Assembly: GCA_020283715.1 (NCBI GenBank)
Contig: JAIQCW010000007.1
Location: 58,559 to 122,558 of the forward strand
Direction: 5' to 3'
DNA length: 64,000 nt
From: Cytauxzoon felis
Lineage: Eukaryota; Apicomplexa; Aconoidasida; Piroplasmida; Theileriidae
Position 1 is the stretch's first letter. Each line of letters begins with the position of its first letter. Below, piece by piece: positions 54,289 through 64,000 of this stretch. The notes beneath the pieces were generated by a model that worked only from the letters and a program-made list of their open reading frames with translations, had not been told where the DNA came from and did no database searches. The position numbers were made by a program, and so were the translations under genes.

Positions 54289-55617
54289 TTACTTTAATCG
54301 CTTACGATCTACGGGTTTAAGTATCTATAAAATAATTTTATATAATATATAATAAACAAACCTGAAATGAACACATTAATGTTTTATCAACACTCATCAT
54401 AGCCCCAGCATTATCAAATTCACCACAATAATTTGGTGCACTAAATAATGTAACAAGTCTACGTTTAGAAAAAAATTCATAACCATCTTCGACTACCTGA
54501 TGTGCTCTACAAATTAAATCAAGCTCATGCTTAACAAGAAAATTTACTACAATATCAGAACCAAATGTAAATGATACACCACGATCATTCTCACCCCAAC
54601 CATTAGTATTAGGATCTGGATCACTCCATAATAAATCACATAATAATCCTGTATCAGGTACATCTGTAGGACGAGATATCTGCCTTATCTGATCCATAGT
54701 ACTCAATTCTGGTGATAAACCACCATGCATACAAAATATCTTATCATCTATTATCGCCGCTACAGGTAAACAATTAAAACAATCCGTAAACGACTTCCAT
54801 AATTTTATACTATATCTACGTTTACCTATATAATCATATAATAAATTCAATTAGTACACTCCACCCGAGGTCTTTCCACTAGGCGTGGTGCCTCTCCTCT
54901 TGCAGAGAGCTCTTCCAATTACCTATCTCTAAAGAGTAGAGCCACTCCCGGAGATCGTGGTGAAATACCCGCAGCTGATCTCAGGGAAGCGAAGGGGGAG
55001 GTAAATAAAGGAAGCTGTCTGCAAGACGAAGGAAGAGGTGAAGGTAGTGATGGAGGTAGAAGTGGAATGAAGAGTAGTACTGGACCTCGAGTGGAACCCG
55101 TAGCTGATCTCAGGGAAGCGGAGGGAGAAGTAAATAGAGAGGCCTCCACGGCGAGTGGAAGAAGAGTAGGATTGTAACATCGGGTGGAATGATATTAGTG
55201 ATAAAACATACATTCATCATAGAATCCGTAGATTCGATTGATGGAAGCGCATTCATGATTGCCTCGTAGTAGGAAAAAGTTTTCTGGGTATTTGATTTTA
55301 TATGCGAGTAGTAGGCATATAGTTTCGAGTGATTGTTTGCCTCGATCAACATAATCGCCTAAGAAGAGGTAATTAGCAGCAGGTGGGAATCCTCCATATT
55401 CAAAAAGTCTTAGAAGATCATAATATTGTCCATGTATATCACCACATATTTTGATGGGTGCTTCTAATTCTAAAAGTATAGATTGTGATAGAAATATTTC
55501 ACGACTTTTATGACATAAACCTTTAATTTCATCTTCACTTAATTGTACAGATTTGATAGGACGATTACCACGTACTTCTAATAAGCGTTCGATCATACCA
55601 TCGATATCTAAATCCAT
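54289..55617 (-). CDS. Serine/threonine protein phosphatase PP1 catalytic subunit
   Basis: Three exons. Exon 1 (to about 55209) ends YGFYDEC, exon 2 resumes [20 protein letters not shown], and exon 3 encodes [11 protein letters not shown]. All PP1 landmarks are present: [105 protein letters not shown] and [19 protein letters not shown]. These include the two-metal site and the catalytic histidine. It is close to animal and Plasmodium PP1 but lacks the long C-terminal tail. The intron in the DEC|KRR codon carries an element. Confidence 0.95.
54850..55190 (-). repeat. Palindromic mosaic element R23 (PP1 intron)
   Basis: Runs CCACCCGAGGTC, CCACTAGGCGTGGTGCC, TCTTGCAGAGAGC, CTCTAAAGAG, CCACTCCCGGAGATCGTGG, GCTGATCTCAGGGAAGCG, GTCT-GCA-AGAC (55017-55027), a second GATCTCAGGGAAGCGG block, GGCCTCCACGGCGAGTGG. 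Two inner blocks in tandem. Confidence 0.85.
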
Positions 55618-55991
55618 ATTGAGTAGTAATGAAAATAGAATTATATATATATAATAATTTTTATATATATTGCGATTAGAAGTATAAAATGAAAATAATA
55701 TAAATAGTGTAATATTTTCTTATATAAATTATTTATACTTAATCTACACTCTATACATTGTACGTATCATATCATTATAATAATATACGCACACCTGTTC
55801 TCATTATTATTTATTATTAAAATATACATATATAATTATTATTAAAATTATATTTAATAAAATAATCAACCCTTTATATTCTTTATATATATATATTAAA
55901 AACACTCTCCGCCTGCATCACTACCCCTCACGACATGACACAACAATATGATTTTTATGGGTAACATATATTATACAATAAATATAACATT

Positions 55992-58509
55992 TTATTTCTT
56001 AGTCATATACTGTGATATATAATTCGCGGCCAAATTCTTCTGTCTATAGCATGTATATATGTATTAATTAATTAATCACACTATATATACCATCACCCCT
56101 CAATATACCACACCTTGTTTCCACAAGAGGTCCTGCCGTCAGCTTCCTTATTTACTTCCCCCTCCGCTTCCCTGAGATCAGCTCCGGGTTCTCCACCTGA
56201 GGTCCAGTACTACTCTTTATTCCATCACTACCCTCTCCACGATCTCCGGGAGCGGCTTCACTCTTTAGAGATAAATAATTGGAAGAGGCCTCCACGGCGA
56301 GTGGAAGAAGAGTTGGATTGGGCCTCAAGTGGAGAGCCTCCATGGCGAGTGGGAACAGTGATTATAACCTCATGTAGAACAGAGTTGGAATGGACAGCTG
56401 ACGGCAGGACAGACCCCTGGTAGAATATTTAATATTAACAAGCGATATAGGACAAAATCGAAGTCATAATAGCCCTTTGGGCTTGATAGAATGGAAAATA
56501 TTTGATAAGATGTCCGATGGTTAGGTGAGGTTATATATATAGTGAGTGAGTTTGATATTAATCATCTTCACTTACTTCTTGAGTATAGATGTGTCCATAT
56601 TTGCAATTCTACTACCATCTCTTTTAACTTCCTTAATCTCTTTGACTTCTTTAACTTCAACTTGTTTTTTATTCTGTTCATTTTTTAATACATCGACATT
56701 ACCCAATATTAATGATTGTACAGCTTTTTTTAATGATGAATTTGACTGTAAATCACCAATACCAATTATTTTATTACATTTAGGACACTTTATACTCTTA
56801 CCCAATTCTTTATTACCACCTTTTTTACAAACTATACAATCTAAACAATATGATTCACCACAACATAATGTTGTTACAGGATTATTAAAATAACATGAAC
56901 ATATATTACATTTAAATCTTCTAGACATCCTCTGTGCTTCATCATGACCTATACCCAATTGTATCTGAATCCTCTGATCTACCGATTTCGTAAAAAATGC
57001 ACCACCAGATACCATCTCCATCTCCCTCATTATTGCAAATGTACCATCTAAAAAATGATTATTTATAATTAAATATTGACATCAATTTATACTTGAAGTT
57101 TAATCATAACACAACGTCTTACAGTTCGACATACAGTGTCTTGTAGATAGCTATCCACCTTCTCTTCCACTCGCCTCCACCTGAGGTCGTCTTGCAGACA
57201 GCTTCTCTATTTATTTCCCCTTCCAGCTCCCGTGGATCGCTTCCAGGTTCCACTTCCACTTGAGGTTGATTACTAATCTCGGCGAGATACGTCTAAAGTG
57301 ACGGTATTCATGTTTGGTGGGATATCTCAATGAATATAAATTGAAATGAAGTGAGGATAATAAAACTCAATACAATCATCAAGATCCTTTTCAATGAAGT
57401 ATTAATATCAGAATTTCATCCAATAGTCACTCCACAATCTTCATGAGTTTCCCCAGAATTTCAGATTTTTCTTCAAATTTTGAGAGTAAAAATAAAGTTT
57501 TGAAATTAGTGATTATTGACCTCAAGTGGAACCCGTAGCTGATCTCAGGGAAGCGAAGGGACAACTAAATACAGAAGCTCTCTGCAAGAGGAAGACAATG
57601 TTGTAACCTCAGGTAGAGTATTGTTTGAATTATGTGATAAAACTAACCTTTTAGTAGGTAGACTTCTTCATATTTGGTGATATCGGTAGAGGGTATGGGT
57701 GTGAGAAAGTCGGTGGGGATACCGGTAGCTGATCGTATTTTTTTAGAGAGTCGTTTACCATCTGGTTGAACACAATTTCTTATATGATGTCCACGTTCAC
57801 CGCACATATGGCAGATATAATCGGCATCAACTGTAATTTGTTCATCAAATTCATTGGTAACATTTGGTAATTTGATTTTATCAATGAAAGTATCATTACC
57901 GGTTTCTTGTACTTTACCATTATTTATAAGTAGCATACGATTACGATAATATCTTTTAGATAATGAATCTTGTGCATTTAAATTATCATAATAATTTTGA
58001 TCATTTATTATTGAGGATATTTTTAAATCTTCATCATCATCACGTTTACTCACATTATTATTAATGGATTCTTGATGGATACTATTATTATTATCAACAG
58101 CAGCATTATTTATAGTTGTACTAACATCACTTGTACCTATAATATCTAAATTGGTACGATCATTATAATTATTGGTAACTTTTATATCATTGGATAGTAT
58201 GTTCTTATTATTTATAGTAAATTCATCATTAGCTTTAGATATTAATTCTGTAGCCTCTGTATATGCACAACGTCGTGTATAAATTTTAGAATTTAGGGTC
58301 AAGATAAAATAATCAGACAATACTATATCAGGATTATTATCCAAATATATTAAAAAATCTATACTATTAGATTCAGATAGACCAAATTTCTCCTTTAATT
58401 TCTCACGTACCAATTTTACTTGACATGGTAATATAATATCTGATAAGATATTAAATGGACCGGTACTACCCTTAAATTTCCATAATAATGAGGTAGTTAT
58501 ATTACTCAT
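55992..58509 (-). CDS. RBBP6/Mpe1-like pre-mRNA 3'-processing factor (DWNN-zinc knuckle-RING)
   Basis: Three exons. Exon 1 (58509 to about 57645) has the DWNN ubiquitin-like domain (SLLWKFKGSTGPFNILSDII..., RRCAYTEAT), a disordered Asn-rich stretch, a CCHC zinc knuckle (YICHMCGERGHHIRNCV) and KKIRSATGIPTDFL. Exon 2 gives KDGTFAIMREMEMVSGGAFF and the RING-type domain (FKCNICSCYFNNPVTTLCCG, ESYCLDCIVCKK, IKCPKC). Exon 3 (56043-55992) adds KQKNLAANYISQYMTKK after a 532-base element-bearing intron. It was found only by spanning that intron and is consistent in frame. Mpe1/RBBP6 belongs to the cleavage and polyadenylation machinery and has E3 ligase-like features. Both introns carry palindromic elements. 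Confidence 0.85.
56115..56425 (-). repeat. Palindromic mosaic element R24 (RBBP6 intron 2)
   Basis: CTGCCGTCAGCTTCC, CCCTCCGCTTCCCTGAGATC, CCACGATCTCCGGGAGCGG, CTCTTTAGAGATAAATAATTG, GGCCTCCACGGCGAGTGG, then a second CCATGGCGAGTGGG and CAGCTGACGGCAGGAC. Outer arms match. Confidence 0.85.
57160..57620 (-). repeat. Palindromic mosaic element R25 with ORF module (RBBP6 intron 1)
   Basis: GTCTTGCAGACAGCTTC, CCCGTGGATCGCTTCCAGG, then the ~250-base module (about 57268-57500), GATCTCAGGGAAGCG, and the CTCT-GCA-AGAG hairpin (57580-57590). The module reading frame is broken. Confidence 0.85.
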
Positions 58510-58993
58510 AATGATAAACTAACTATAAATTCACTTACACTACCCAAAATGTAATTTAATAAATAATAAATATAATTATTTATTTTCTATTTTCTTAATA
58601 TTAATAAGAAAATTTATATCAGTATATACTAATAAATTTTTATTATGCGATGAGATATATAATTGACACCGTCAATTATTGTAACGTGATTATTAATATA
58701 TACTCTACAACATCGATGCCAACCCCTTTAAAACCTAAAATTATATAAATTTATATATATAATTTAATTTACCTGTATATATACATTTTTTTTACAATTT
58801 ATTTACACTGATTTCTAGATTCAATGCTCATACCCCATAGCCATACTACAACTTGACATTTATATAGTACCAGAATGAGATTAATTAATATATACTCATA
58901 TATATAAATATATTATATTACTATTTATAGTTATAAGTGTTAAAATACATCGGGTGGATTCCTATAAATAATATGTGTCATCCATAATCAAAC
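58510..58993. other. AT-rich intergenic region without recognised feature
   Basis: About 480 bases upstream of the RBBP6-like gene and downstream of the coiled-coil gene. Strong AT bias, short TA repeats and T runs. No element, RNA gene or ORF of note. Confidence 0.4.
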
Positions 58994-60406
58994 CTACCTC
59001 GATTCTAAATTAACAGGATAATAATCATTAATATTCATATTATTATTCGATAAAAATGTCTTTATTGATTCCTGCAAGCGATTTAACTCCGATTTCAGTG
59101 CTACTCGCTCATCATTACATTGCAATGCCACCATCTCTACCTCTCTTAATTTCTAAATGATATTTATATATAATATACAGCAATAAAGATTGTGCATTTA
59201 AGGTCCTTGTTTATATTCCACCTTTCCTTCCCACTCGCCGTTCCACCTGAGGTCCTTCCACTAGGCGTGGTGCCTTCTCTATTTATTTCCCCCTCCGCTT
59301 CCCTGAGATCAGCTACGGGTATCCACTTGAGGTCTAATTTCTACTAATTTCACTACATTCATTTTTTCCTCTAAAATTTGAAGGAAATCCTGAATTTCTG
59401 GGGAAACTACTGACAATATCTCAATGAATATTGGATGAATTCTAAATCTCGATAGTACAAAGAAGAGGATTTTGATGATTGTATCAAGTTTAATAATCCT
59501 CACTTCATTCCAATTTATACTCATTGAGCTATCCTCACCTGAGTGAAAATTGTCACTTTAGACGTATCTCGTCGAAATAAGGTTTATAACCTCAAGTGGA
59601 CTACCCGTAGCTGATCTCAGGGAAGCGGAGGGGGAAGTAAATAAGGAGAGCCACCACGGCAGTGGGAAGAAAGGTTTAGTATTGGACCTCAGGTGGAATA
59701 ACTACATTCATTCGTGTAAACATACCTTGATATTATCGTATTGCGATTTGATAACGTTACACAAGAGTGTTTTTTCATTTAATAAATGATTGATTTTTCC
59801 AGTGTATAAATCATTTTTGATATTTTTAATATCACTTGATAATTCATTAATGTACAATTCTAATTGATTACGTACTTCATTGATATCCATTGAATTAATA
59901 ATGCAATCCATTATTTTATCTATACATTTAAGCTTCAATTCATTAATGACTGCATCTTCATCTTGAAATCTTAAATCTGATGTTGTTTGTAGATGTTTGG
60001 CATTACAAGAAGAATCTAGAGTGGGTGGAGATGTGATTTCATCTTTCAAATCACATGATCCATCATCGATACCAGATGATGGTACAATATCATCTTTTAG
60101 ATCACATTGTCCATCATCTAAAGTAGATGGTGATGATAAACCATCTTTTAAATCACTTTGACTTCTAGTATTATACGTAAACTTTCTTCTCCTTTTAGAT
60201 AAATTTATACAATCATCATTATCAACTATAAAATTCCCATCATTGTTATATGATTTATAATTTGATCGACGTTTAATATTAAAACGGTTATCATCGAAAG
60301 TTGTAGACGTATCAAAACTATTTAAAATAATGTGACTATCTTTTACGTCTTTAAAACCGTCCATAGGAGCCCTAAACCTCTTAGTTAATAATATATTCTT
60401 GGGCAT
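58994..60406 (-). CDS. Coiled-coil protein with short acidic peptide repeats, unknown function
   Basis: Two exons (60406 to about 59724, and about 59156 to 58994). It begins with basic clusters (NIKRRSNYKS, LSKRRRKFTY), suggesting a nuclear protein. A fourfold imperfect repeat follows at about residues 85-140: SDLKDGLSSPSTLDDGQ, CDLKDDIVPSSGIDDGS, CDLKDEITSPPTLDSS. The rest is alpha-helical coiled coil (INELKLKCIDKIMDCIINS to YDNIK), continued by exon 2 as KLREVEMVALQCNDERVALK, SELNRLQESIKTFLS, ending VNLESR. The intron (59157-59723) carries element R26. Candidates include a kinetochore or centrosome component, but nothing specific can be claimed. Confidence 0.65.
59215..59700 (-). repeat. 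Palindromic mosaic element R26 with the most intact ORF module
   Basis: Inverted relative to the other module-bearing copies. CCACTAGGCGTGGTGCC, CCCTCCGCTTCCCTGAGATC, the long module on the minus strand (about 59335-59590), GATCTCAGGGAAGCGG, GCCACCACGGCAGTGGG. Only here is the module's frame (59309-59524, minus) uninterrupted. Confidence 0.85.
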
Positions 60407-61238
60407 CTCAATTAAAACAATATTATACTGGGCATTCTAAAATCTAATATTAATAAACGAGAAATTTTTTTATTCAAAATCATAGTTTACATATTTAAAA
60501 TTGTTAATCAATATACCATTAAAATCTATACATTATATATATTGATCTTGATGGTGTAGCTATCAACACATAGGGAGACCCAACATGGCAAGTATTATAT
60601 AGTTATTTAGATGATATTTGTATATATATTTATTATACACTACATATATATAAAGATAAGTATGAGATTAAATTGATTGTTTTTCCAGATTATTTATTTT
60701 TGTGTGAAAATTTTGATACTTAAATCTATAATTACGCCTAAATCTAATTGCATGTTAAATACATGTATTTATACATAAATTTATAACTATATACTTATAA
60801 TGTACTATATTTATACTGATTTGATGATCTATTTCTCTAGTATTATCGGTGCAGTCCAAATTTTAAAATACACATCTGATCTACAATTTCCCTTAACCAT
60901 CCCATTATACCAGTCGATTTTATACTTTAACTGTCACATATAATAACCTTTTTGTATTTATACTTTAACTACTGCCCTCCTTCTATCATTATATTCCATC
61001 GATTGATATCTTATCTTCATCGATTGGCAGTACACATCACCTGATAACATATGTCATTAGATATGACATCATTTATGTATATAACATATAATCGAATTTT
61101 TTATTTTAAATGCCATATACTGTTTGTGTGATGTATAAAAGAGTCTTTGTATACTAATCTTAATAGCATTTACACCTCTAGACAATGGCGCTAATGTCGA
61201 GCTGATTTTTTATCGCATATAATCATAAAAACAACGTT
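60407..61238. other. Long AT-rich intergenic region without recognised gene
   Basis: About 830 bases between the divergent coiled-coil and uS9 genes, with TA-repeat stretches and T runs. No element modules, tRNA or convincing ORF seen. It probably contains both promoters. Confidence 0.4.
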
Positions 61239-63916
61239 ATGCTCTTGAACTTTTATGTTTTATTAACATTTGTCTTTATATTTCATTATATTAATGCAGT
61301 TTCTATTCATATCAGACATAATCGCAGCATCACTTTTATAAAACATTACCCCCGAGTTAAGACCTCAAGATTCTATTCTAACGATGGTATTTTGTCTTAA
61401 TTTGCTCTATTCATTAATATAAATATAGAATCTAAGTCAAGTAAGCGTGCCACAGGAACGAGTGCTGAGGACGACGATGAAATATTAGTCTCTGGAATCC
61501 CAGAAGATGGATCATTCTATCCCGACGGAGATGAGGATGACTATACTCTCGAAGGGGAACAACCATCACCCGTAGCTGATCTACGTGAAGCGGAGGGGGA
61601 AGTAAATAGAAGAGCTCCATGCAATGGAAAAGATGGACCTCGAGTGGAAGCTGACGGCAGGACCCCAAGTGGAGTCGAGTGGAAAGAAACGACCTCAGAT
61701 GTAACTGTAGAAGGTGAACAAGAATATTATGATGACGACGATAACGACTATAAGATATCTACTATTAGTGAATCTCAATATACTTCTGAGGAAAATTTTC
61801 AATCCACCCCTCCATCTCAAGGTCTACCTCCTGATATTGTTGAACCATTTGGTGATGCTTGGAAAAAGTATATATCAGATGAACCTTCATATTCATTGAC
61901 GGAATATGGTGAAGTATTACCAGAGGGTTGTAAGACATTTATGGATTTTTCTGGTTATCCTAGGAATTATGACTTTGCTGGTGCATCAAAATTGGCTTTG
62001 GATTTTACAGATGGTATAATTGAGGATGCCAAATTAGAGTTGAGTAATCAGGCCAAATTAGATCAACTACAGCGTAAAAAAGATGGTGATGTATATACTG
62101 GTCCTTATCCTAAATCCGCTTATGAATCAATTTTAGGTATTGATATGATTGATAAGAATCGTATTTATAGTACATTAGATCAGGGTGATTTAGATATATT
62201 ACCTGAAAATATGTATGATAAGATATCTAATTTAAAATTACCCCATAATGTTAATAATAATAAAGGAAAAAATATTGATGAAAATGGGGGAATTTATCCC
62301 GATAATAATGGGGTAGATTGTGAGGAAAATAATGGGGTAAATAAGGATATAATTAATAATTTATATGAAGATTCATTTATATTTGATGAATATGGTTATA
62401 TAAAACATTATTTATTGAATTTAAATAGATATAATTATAAAATACATAGTTATCATCAAAGAGATAATAAAAAAGTATCATATTATTTAAATCATGAATA
62501 TATAGATTATATATATAAAGATTTCCCACCTAAACCTGATCATACATTATTTATTAGAAAATATTTAATAAATATATTACCAAATGTTATGGATGAACTC
62601 GTTGATTTAATCAAAGATGATCCTAATAGATTCAATACACCTTCACCACCACTACATGATTTATCATTAATACAAAACTTTTATATACCCAGATATTTCA
62701 ATGAAAATCTAAATGAAGAGGAAAATGAAGATGATTATGGGGATCAAAGTGGGGAAAATTATAATGATGAAAATGGGGATGAAAATGAGGAAAATGGGGA
62801 ATATTATGCTGTAATGGGGGAAAATAATAAATATACAATGAAAGATTATATAAAATATTCAGATTTGATAGGATTACATGAACCAGATAAAGGATTAATA
62901 TATCCATACGCAAATATTGAGCCATTAAGACAAAGAGAATTATTAAAGATATTTATAGATATGATAAATACAAATGAATTAGGACCATTAAGTAAATATA
63001 GAAAATATATATCACATACGAAATTACAGAGATTGAAATCATTCCCAAATCATACAAAATATTCTAAAGAATTAGATAGAGAATATTTCAATCAATTATT
63101 TAATGATGAAAATAATGATCTATATGATGATAAATTAAATCAATGGTATGAAGGTACAATATCAACAGGACCTGAACATATTAAAAACATCCATCATATA
63201 TACAATCTCCACCTGAGGTTACAACCACTGTTGGTCTTGCAGACAGCTCTTCCAATTACCTATCTCTAAAGAGTAGAGCCACTCCCGGAGATCGTGGCGA
63301 TGTTGTGTACATGACCTCAAGTGGACCCGCAGCTGATCTCAGGGAAGCGAAGGGGGAAGTAAATAGAAGAGCTGACGGCAGGAATGTAACCTCAGGTGGA
63401 GAAGGCACCACGCCTAGTGGCAACGGCAAGACGACCTCAGGTATTATGAGTGATTTTGTATGGAGTGATGAGTATGAGATGGATGGTATAGATATGATTG
63501 ATGAATATCCTAGATATATGGAATTACCGAAGTTATATGAGTATGGTAAGAAGAAGAGGGCTAGGGCTATGGTATATATTGAACCTGGTAATGGTCATTT
63601 AATAATAAATAATAGAGATGGTTATCAATATATGGATTATTCTGAAAAATGTTTAACAAATATATTTGAACCATTATCATTATTATATCTCTATAAAAAA
63701 TTTAATATCATATCTATTGTACATGGTGGTGGTAAAACTGGACAATCTGTAGCTATTAGACATGCACTTGTACGATATTTATATCGTATACTATCACCTA
63801 AACTTAAAAAATTCTTAAGATCATATAATCTAGTCACCATCGATTCAAGAAAAGTCGAACGTAAAAAAACCAACCTCAAAAAAGCCAGGAAAAAAGAAAA
63901 ATATAGCAAACGATAA
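61239..63916 (+). CDS. Apicoplast ribosomal protein uS9 with a very long N-terminal extension
   Basis: Exon 1 starts at ATG 61239 with a signal peptide (MLLNFYVLLTFVFIFHYINA) and basic leader (VSIHIRHNRSITF), spliced in phase to ESKSSKRATGTSAEDDD. About 600 acidic, Asn/Asp-rich residues follow, with ordered-looking parts such as DFSGYPRNYDFAGASKLALD and LIGLHEPDKGLIYPYANIEP. The C-terminal ~130 residues are ribosomal protein uS9: GNGHLIINNRDGYQYMDYSE, VHGGGKTGQSVAIRHALVRY, VTIDSRKVERKKTNLKKARK, ending YSKR. The frame changes in the element near 63200-63440; an intron from 63154 (GAAG|GTACAA) to 63440 (CCTCAG|GT) restores it, giving WYEG-IMSDFVW. Element sequence is also translated near the N-terminus (61570-61695). 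Bacterial uS9 is about 130 residues, so the extension is extreme. Confidence 0.8.
61570..61695 (+). repeat. Partial palindromic element R27, translated in frame (uS9 N-terminal region)
   Basis: Encodes [20 protein letters not shown] and GKDGPRVEADGRTPSG in frame. It contains one inner block, TCCATGCAATGGA, GACCTCGAGTGG and CTGACGGCAGGAC: only the right-hand half of an element. Confidence 0.85.
63210..63445 (+). repeat. Palindromic mosaic element R28 (uS9 gene; likely supplies a splice acceptor)
   Basis: CCACCTGAGGTTACAACC, GTCTTGCAGACAGCTCTTCC, AATTACC, CTCTAAAGAG, CCACTCCCGGAGATCGTGG, GCTGATCTCAGGGAAGCG, AGCTGACGGCAGG, GGCACCACGCCTAGTGG, ending GACGACCTCAGG. In one frame it is open throughout, but that frame is not the upstream one. 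Confidence 0.85.
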
Positions 63917-63955
63917 TATCATACAAATTTATATACATATATATAATTATTACCA

Positions 63956-64000
63956 ACCTTCCACTTGAGGTTACAACCTTATCTTCCACTAGGCGTGGAG
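63956..64000 (+). repeat. Start of palindromic element R29 (cut by the window edge)
   Basis: CCTTCCACTTGAGGTTACAA and CTTCCACTAGGCGTGGAG, downstream of the uS9 stop. It probably continues beyond the window. Confidence 0.75.

Noticed and set aside
3410..64000. Bacterial origin or contamination of the GC-richer elements
   Set aside because: They are embedded in many host introns and exons with intact flanking splice signals, so they are part of this genome. Their ultimate source cannot be judged from this window.

Overview
The window is eukaryotic nuclear DNA from an apicomplexan parasite, most likely a piroplasm (the Theileria, Babesia and Cytauxzoon group). Host sequence is AT-rich. Genes are tightly packed on both strands and are cut by many short GT-AG introns of about 35 to 45 bases. 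Several products carry signal peptides followed by basic leaders, as apicoplast proteins do: a ubiquitin-activating-type E1, a SufE-MnmA fusion, ribosomal protein uS9 and an AP endonuclease. There is also a CCp-type LCCL-domain protein, an ATG8 ending in an exposed glycine, and two multi-membrane proteins resembling piroplasm Tpr/mtm families. I cannot name the species.

Layout. 0-11.4 kb: FRA10AC1 homologue with a multi-membrane gene nested in its last intron, a SKA1-like gene, and a large CCp1/CCp2-like gene. 11.4-21.7 kb: bromodomain protein, cap methyltransferase, p24/emp24 cargo receptor, apicoplast-type E1, DBP8-like helicase. 21.8-28.8 kb: eIF6, APN1/endonuclease IV with a second multi-membrane gene nested in an intron, tRNA-Thr, and an unidentified leader-bearing protein. 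28.9-37.9 kb: pICln, a conserved hypothetical, UTP4/cirhin, ATG8, SufE-MnmA and a membrane protein. 38-49.9 kb: Fe-S DEAH helicase, small membrane protein, DnaJ membrane protein, ABHD17-like hydrolase, PDI-like protein with an SDEL tail, mRNA guanylyltransferase. 50-64 kb: ABC1 kinase-beta-lactamase fusion, PP1, RBBP6/Mpe1-like protein, coiled-coil protein and apicoplast uS9. Many genes serve mRNA and ribosome maturation: capping (two genes), 3' processing, snRNP assembly, U3 processome and eIF6.

The outstanding feature is an interspersed, comparatively GC-rich, mosaic repeat family, seen at about 29 loci in 64 kb. Most copies lie inside introns, several between genes, and five stretches lie inside exons with the reading frame kept open. 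Each copy is built from interchangeable short modules in both orientations, and most modules are small hairpins. At equivalent positions different copies carry different stem sequences that still pair, which points to selection on structure or spread of structured cassettes. One copy is split by a whole membrane-protein gene, so the element looks able to carry cargo. A ~250-base sub-module with a small leucine/isoleucine-rich reading frame occurs in five copies. I know of no described piroplasm family of this kind. The nearest analogy I can name is the Rickettsia palindromic elements, which insert in frame into genes.

Limits: exon joins were made by eye from GT-AG signals, frame and family similarity. 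Element boundaries are approximate to about 10-20 bases. No database search or RNA evidence was available.
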